Of a DNA stretch of 48,169 nucleotides, positions 44,128 to 48,169 are shown piece by piece. The stretch spans positions 1-48,169 of the forward strand of contig JANQZX010000015.1 of assembly GCA_030728245.1 (NCBI GenBank), given 5' to 3'. Under the pieces are notes generated by a model that saw only the letters and a program-made list of their open reading frames with translations, made no database searches and was not told the DNA's origin. The number at the start of each line of letters is the position of its first letter. Position 1 is the stretch's first letter. The stretch comes from Saprospiraceae bacterium. Lineage in GTDB: Bacteria > Bacteroidota > Bacteroidia > Chitinophagales > Saprospiraceae. Position numbers and translations under genes: made by a program.

Positions 44128-47100
44128 TTATTGTTTGGTCTGTGCCGGTTTAGAATAAGGCGGAATTTTAATATCCTTTGCCGGTTGTTTTTCCAGCATC
44201 ATCAAGACCTCTTTAACCGCCCTTTCCAATTGTGGATCGCGTCCTTGCTGTAGAGATTTTGCGTCCTGACGCACGTCAATATCTGGTGCAACCCCTTCAT
44301 TTTCAGCAATCCATTTATTGGCAGCTGGGTCAAAAATACTATTATCAGGAGCAGTAAGTGCGCCTCCATCTACCAGACTATAATGTACGGAACTCTTCAC
44401 GAGACCACCCCAGGTACGGGCACCAATTAATGGACCTGCATTTCGGTGACGGAAAACCCAGGGAAAGAAATCGCCCCCTGATCCTGCCAGTTCATTGATC
44501 AACAAGGCCTTTGGTCCGAGAATCCCTGCCGGCAACTTCATAGGCTTACCACCAGGTACTTCATTGGTCATCGCTGCCCGAAGACTACGGGTCATCAGGT
44601 CCGTCATGTAATCATCTAATAAACCACCACCATTGAAACGTTCATCAATAACCGCCCCTTGTTTATCTTGCTGAGCAAAATAATAGCGATTAAAGGACAC
44701 AAAACCTGGTCCACCCGTATTTGGCACCCAAATATAGCCCAGTTTTCCGCCGGAAAGGCTATCTACCAACCGTCGATTGTCTTCCACCCAATTGCGTTGA
44801 CGCAGACTCAATTCATTGCGCAAAGGTTTAACCGTTTCGGTCCATGAACCATCAAAAACAGGTTTATTATTCAAATGCAATACGGTTTGCACATCGGCCG
44901 TACCCGCCAGCATTTTATATGGATCTTCAGAAGTTGTCAGTTCCTTACCATTCACACCCACAAGATAATATCCAGATTCCACCTTCATACCAGGTCTGTC
45001 TAATGGGCTGGAGAGACTGGGATTCCAGCTTTCTGTGGTGAAAATCCTGTTGATTTTCCAACGATTCTGATCTGCTATCAAATCTGCCCCTAAAACCGCT
45101 GCAGAAGAACGATCAGTGGCTGGAAAATCACCACCAAATACGAAACTATGTCCAACTGAAAGCTCCCCATTGACCATATCTAAAATATAGGTCAGGTCAT
45201 CCCTGTGTTTAACAAAAGGAACCAGCGGTGCATACCGGCGATAGACCTCATCCCAATCCCTGCCATGAATACCCTGCTGGTCATAAAAATAATCCTTTTC
45301 ATAGCGCCAGGCCTCCTCAAACATCTGTTTCCACTCCGCAGACCGGTTCAACTGCATGGTCAGGTCCATTTTCAATGGTTTTGCCTCATTTCCATTAGGC
45401 CCACCGGTTGAGCCCACTTTCCACTGACCCATGGCATTTATTATAAATTTTTTCCCATCAGCAGATACTACCAATCCACTTGAACCGGTAAGAAATTCTT
45501 TAGCTTCTTTTGCCTCGAGGGTATATTTGTGCACCACGCCGGGTTTATTTGCCACTCGTTCGCCAACAAAGACAGACCCTTCCGGACCTGCCACCATGGT
45601 CGTATAATTCCGTTTTGGCATACCCAAAGGAATAGTTCTCCGATCAATATTATCAAAATCGATCAGCACCTCGATCTTTTTATCTTTAGGTTTTTCCGGC
45701 TCAGGCGATTTTGCTGGCGTCTTAGCATCAGGCTTCGCATCGGGTTTTGTTTCCGTTTTTTCATCGGCCACTTCCTTTTTCACCTCTTCCTCATCGCTTT
45801 TAGGTTTGAAAGGCGATTGATCCGATTTGCGCAGATTAATCACGTAGGCCTCATATTCGGGATTCGCCATTTGGGAACTGGTATTGGCCCAACCGCTACC
45901 TAATGCTACTTCGGTACTGGCGAGGAAGTACAAATTTTTTCCATTGCGATCCCATGCGGGTGAAAAGGCGTCGGCAAAAGCATTTGTCAAAGCCCTTCTA
46001 TTTTTCGTTTTCACATTGTAGGTCTGAATCGCACGTAATTGATTATCTCCAGACTTAGTGTAAGCCAACCATTGACTATCGGGAGACCAGGTAAGGCCCA
46101 TGTCTCCCCTTTCCAGATTATTACCTGCCGTATCAACCGTTTCAATGGTACCGGCCTGAACATCTACTATTCTTATGCGCACTCTGTTATCGGTAAATGC
46201 GATATATTTTGCATCGGGCGACCAGACGGGTTCCCAAGCCATTTTCGATTCTCCAATAGAAATGATACGTGGTTTATCCATACCATCCTGACCTGCTATC
46301 GTCAAGGTATAGCCCTTTCCATCGGCATCAGAAAACCAGGCGAGCTTATCGCCCAATGGTGACCAGATAGGTACGCGGTCAGCGGCACCAGAACTTTGGG
46401 TAAGATTCCGCACATCCCCATTTTCAACAGGCACGGTAAATATTTCACCACGCGCTTCCACCAGGGCTCTTTTACCAGTGGGAGACAAGGAGACGTTAGT
46501 GGCATTTCGACCCACCTCTTCCCAACGGGTTTCAGCCCAGGGAAAATCGCCGGACACTGTAATATTCAGTTTCTTGCTATTGGATCCATCCAGCCCGATG
46601 ATATGCAGGAATCCTTCGCGTTCGTATAATAGCCTGTTACCATTTCCGGAAATATATTTTACATCCGTATCTTTGAAAGAAGTTATTTGAGTTAATTTTC
46701 CAGCGTCTGGCTCGTACGACCAGATATTGGCCACTCCACCGTTTCTATCGCTAAGGAAATAAATCATTTTACCTAACCAAATAGGCATAATGTCCGTACT
46801 GGAAGGATTCGGCAATAATATTTCGCTAAAATCAGACAGATTCATTAAAATGAGTGGGGTATTCTGTCCACCGCGATAAGCGCGCCATTCCACATCCCAC
46901 CGATCCATCTTGTCTATTATCATCCTTTTTCCGTCGGGTGAAAAGCTACCATTATTTCCCCACTGTTTGGTTACCAGCGCAGAAGGACCTCCTTCGACCG
47001 ACACGGTGTACAAGCGGTTATAAGCGGTAGGAGCTGTTTCGCGATCGGAGGCATATAAAATCCTGGAACCATCGGGGGTCCAACCTCTTACGGTAGCAGC

Positions 47101-47451
47101 AGCGGGATACCAGGTAAGCCTTTTTGGTTCTCCCCCAGTCACAGGAACGATATAAACGGCCTGATTCCCGGAGCGATTGGAAGTAAAAGCTATCGTTTTA
47201 CCGTCGGGTGAAAACTGCGGATTACTTTCAACCGCAGGGGTACTTGTCAATCTGGTTACCTGCTTTCCCTCCAGATCGGAAACCCAGACATCGGCGCCAT
47301 ATATAAAGGTCACCTTATCGGAACTCAGGGATGGCTGACGCAACAAACGGGTTCCCTGTGCCATTAATATACCGCCCGATACGACAGATAGCATAACTAT
47401 CTGAAAAAATACCGATAGCGATTTTAATCGATTCAATTTAAATTTCATCAT
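44128..47451 (-). CDS. Tricorn-like S41 protease with beta-propeller domains
   Basis: 1107 aa with a signal peptide (ending near ILMAQG), so periplasmic or exported. The N-terminal half carries TolB/WD40-like propeller repeats (FSPDGKTIAFTSNRSG, WTPDGSRILYASDR, WSPDAKYIAFTDN). A lysine/glutamate/proline-rich linker with DAKPDAK repeats lies at about 555-600. Then come a C1 domain, a PDZ-like region and the S41 core. INELAGSGGDFF carries the nucleophile (about S991). NEGVAPDIDV carries the tetrad Glu. LSVGHSF carries the His, with Gly where Thermoplasma tricorn has Ser before it. Proteases of this type degrade peptides entering through the propellers. Stands alone. Confidence 0.9.
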   Translation of the reverse strand: MMKFKLNRLKSLSVFFQIVMLSVVSGGILMAQGTRLLRQPSLSSDKVTFIYGADVWVSDLEGKQVTRLTSTPAVESNPQFSPDGKTIAFTSNRSGNQAVYIVPVTGGEPKRLTWYPAAATVRGWTPDGSRILYASDRETAPTAYNRLYTVSVEGGPSALVTKQWGNNGSFSPDGKRMIIDKMDRWDVEWRAYRGGQNTPLILMNLSDFSEILLPNPSSTDIMPIWLGKMIYFLSDRNGGVANIWSYEPDAGKLTQITSFKDTDVKYISGNGNRLLYEREGFLHIIGLDGSNSKKLNITVSGDFPWAETRWEEVGRNATNVSLSPTGKRALVEARGEIFTVPVENGDVRNLTQSSGAADRVPIWSPLGDKLAWFSDADGKGYTLTIAGQDGMDKPRIISIGESKMAWEPVWSPDAKYIAFTDNRVRIRIVDVQAGTIETVDTAGNNLERGDMGLTWSPDSQWLAYTKSGDNQLRAIQTYNVKTKNRRALTNAFADAFSPAWDRNGKNLYFLASTEVALGSGWANTSSQMANPEYEAYVINLRKSDQSPFKPKSDEEEVKKEVADEKTETKPDAKPDAKTPAKSPEPEKPKDKKIEVLIDFDNIDRRTIPLGMPKRNYTTMVAGPEGSVFVGERVANKPGVVHKYTLEAKEAKEFLTGSSGLVVSADGKKFIINAMGQWKVGSTGGPNGNEAKPLKMDLTMQLNRSAEWKQMFEEAWRYEKDYFYDQQGIHGRDWDEVYRRYAPLVPFVKHRDDLTYILDMVNGELSVGHSFVFGGDFPATDRSSAAVLGADLIADQNRWKINRIFTTESWNPSLSSPLDRPGMKVESGYYLVGVNGKELTTSEDPYKMLAGTADVQTVLHLNNKPVFDGSWTETVKPLRNELSLRQRNWVEDNRRLVDSLSGGKLGYIWVPNTGGPGFVSFNRYYFAQQDKQGAVIDERFNGGGLLDDYMTDLMTRSLRAAMTNEVPGGKPMKLPAGILGPKALLINELAGSGGDFFPWVFRHRNAGPLIGARTWGGLVKSSVHYSLVDGGALTAPDNSIFDPAANKWIAENEGVAPDIDVRQDAKSLQQGRDPQLERAVKEVLMMLEKQPAKDIKIPPYSKPAQTKQ

Positions 47452-47498
47452 ATAGATTCATTTTGCAAAGGCTGTTTTAAAAATATCCTTATAAATAT

Positions 47499-47523
47499 AA
47501 TGGGTAATTTTAAAATACCCATT
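47499..47523. terminator. Hairpin after recX
   Basis: AATGGGTA (47499-47506) pairs with TACCCATT (47516-47523), one base from the recX stop codon. The run of T favours the plus direction. In the recX direction the tail is TATATTTAT. Weak terminator or 3'-end hairpin. Confidence 0.45.
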
Positions 47524-47524
47524 T

Positions 47525-47986
47525 TTATTCTCTGCCGAAAAATTCCTCGATGAGCGGCGATTCAAATCCACGGGACAGCGCGTAACGAAAAGCTTTACTT
47601 TTACGTTCGAAAGGCGGTACATCGGGGCATTTTTCAAGTTGTTGAGCCAGGATTAAATGCAGCGCTTCCTTATAATCTGCAGGATTAATTTCCTTCATTG
47701 CCTCTTTGATGCAATAATCATTGATTCCCTTTTGCTTTAGGGATTGGATAATTTTGATGCGACCCCAGGCTTTCATCCTAAATTTTCCCCGGGCATAAGT
47801 TTTGGCAAATCTGATTTCATTTAAAAAATCTTCCTCAATGAGGCTGCCTATTATTTCTTCCAAATATTCACCATAAATGCCGAGAGAGAGCAATTTTGTG
47901 CGGACTTCACGATGGCAACGTTCCTGATACGCGCAATATTTTTGCAATAAAATAAGGGCTTCTTGTTGACTGATGTATTTTTTCAT
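47525..47986 (-). CDS. recX: Regulatory protein RecX
   Basis: 153 aa, the normal length. Three tandem three-helix repeats: SQQEALILLQKYCAYQERCHREVRTKL, then LIEEDFLNEIRFAKTYARGKFR, then WGRIKIIQSLKQKGINDYCIKEAM. RecX binds RecA filaments and limits their activity. recA is not adjacent, which is usual in this phylum. It is followed by a hairpin and then by the tricorn-like gene, about 75 bp away. Confidence 0.93.
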   Translation of the reverse strand: MKKYISQQEALILLQKYCAYQERCHREVRTKLLSLGIYGEYLEEIIGSLIEEDFLNEIRFAKTYARGKFRMKAWGRIKIIQSLKQKGINDYCIKEAMKEINPADYKEALHLILAQQLEKCPDVPPFERKSKAFRYALSRGFESPLIEEFFGRE

Positions 47987-48061
47987 AGATTAGGTCCAAC
48001 CTTTGTATTTGTAAGTATAAGAAAAATTTCCACAATAGGTGACAATTTAGCGATAAAGCTA

Positions 48062-48069
48062 TATATTTG
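48062..48069 (+). promoter_or_regulatory. -7 promoter element for the tRNA gene
   Basis: TATATTTG, full match to TAnnTTTG, 12 bp before the first base of the tRNA. Confidence 0.6.
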
Positions 48070-48081
48070 CACTTCTAAAAG

Positions 48082-48156
48082 GGGCCCATAGCTCAGTTGG
48101 TTAGCAGCACCTGACTCATAATCAGGGGGTCGTAGGTTCGAGCCCTACTGGGCCCA
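48082..48156 (+). tRNA. tRNA with CAT anticodon (Met elongator or lysidine-type Ile2)
   Basis: 75 bases. Acceptor stem GGGCCCA/TGGGCCC, anticodon arm CCTGA-CTCATAA-TCAGG with CAT at 48117-48119, T arm GTAGG-TTCGAGC-CCTAC, discriminator A at 48156. CCA is not encoded (ACA follows). It is not initiator-like, since the first acceptor pair is normal. The D arm 3' strand reads GCAGC where GAGC is usual, one base longer, leaving a three-pair D stem. Anticodon CAT could mean Met or, after lysidine modification, AUA-reading Ile. The T arm and the CTCATAA loop fit both. Confidence 0.92.
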
Positions 48157-48169
48157 CATAAGAAAAACT

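Noticed and set aside
45690-45830. Short repeats (DAKPDAK region) in the protease as a tandem-repeat locus
   Set aside because: Only a lysine/glutamate/proline-rich linker with two imperfect copies, ordinary for a multidomain exported protein.
45529-45903. Plus-strand frames of 60-124 residues opposite the tricorn-like gene
   Set aside because: They are antisense shadows of a long, clearly coding gene, rich in His, Phe and Arg as expected of reversed codons.

Overview
The window is a 48 kb piece of chromosome from a Bacteroidota bacterium, probably of the Saprospiria/Chitinophagia/Cytophagia kind. The phylum call rests on several things read in the sequence: two type IX secretion sorting domains (types A and B), a PorP/SprF-like outer-membrane protein, a GldH gliding lipoprotein, the families DUF5606, DUF4783 and TIGR02757, a fused E1 alpha-beta 2-oxoacid dehydrogenase, an ATP synthase operon without the beta and epsilon genes, and many -7 promoter elements of the form TAnnTTTG. 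No genus can be named from this. The DNA is AT-rich (about 40% G+C by eye) and densely coding, with no insertion sequence, prophage, CRISPR array or rRNA seen.

Left part (1-17 kb), mostly accessory metabolism: a 3'-truncated GH95-like glycoside hydrolase; an acyltransferase/glycosyltransferase pair; a flavoprotein/membrane polyferredoxin pair that looks like an electron-transfer module; a type IX-secreted protein; a secreted metallophosphoesterase; DeoC; a two-subunit molybdenum hydroxylase (isoquinoline 1-oxidoreductase type); a dienelactone-hydrolase-like enzyme; a Gfo/Idh/MocA oxidoreductase; and a lipoprotein. Three neighbouring proteins (molybdenum subunit, hydrolase, Gfo/Idh) carry twin-arginine-like N-termini. 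The hydrolase gene is richer in G+C than its neighbours and lies between two near-identical 28-bp direct repeats.

Middle (17-33 kb), housekeeping: CarB without its allosteric domain, the grpE-dnaJ-gldH operon, a TlpA-like thioredoxin, a sugar-phosphate nucleotidyltransferase, the ATP synthase operon atpBEFHAG, nadB, a family 2 glycosyltransferase and DUF5606. A strong 19-bp-stem hairpin sits between atpE and atpF.

Right part (32-48 kb): fused branched-chain-type E1, PorP/SprF-like protein, a lectin-like type B T9SS cargo whose signal-peptide codons overlap a terminator-like hairpin, a small membrane protein, mnmG, a thioredoxin-like protein, gpmI, DUF4783, TIGR02757, a tricorn-like protease, recX and a CAT-anticodon tRNA. 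Between TIGR02757 and the tricorn gene (43.3-44.1 kb) lies a small decayed patch: a short AbiEi-like winged-helix fragment and an XRE/HigA-type antitoxin relic from which the helix-turn-helix has been deleted.

I do not see a convincing complete new defence or biosynthetic system. The best leads are the flavoprotein/polyferredoxin module, the atpE-atpF hairpin, the hairpin inside the lectin signal-peptide codons, the repeat-flanked hydrolase gene and the antitoxin relics.
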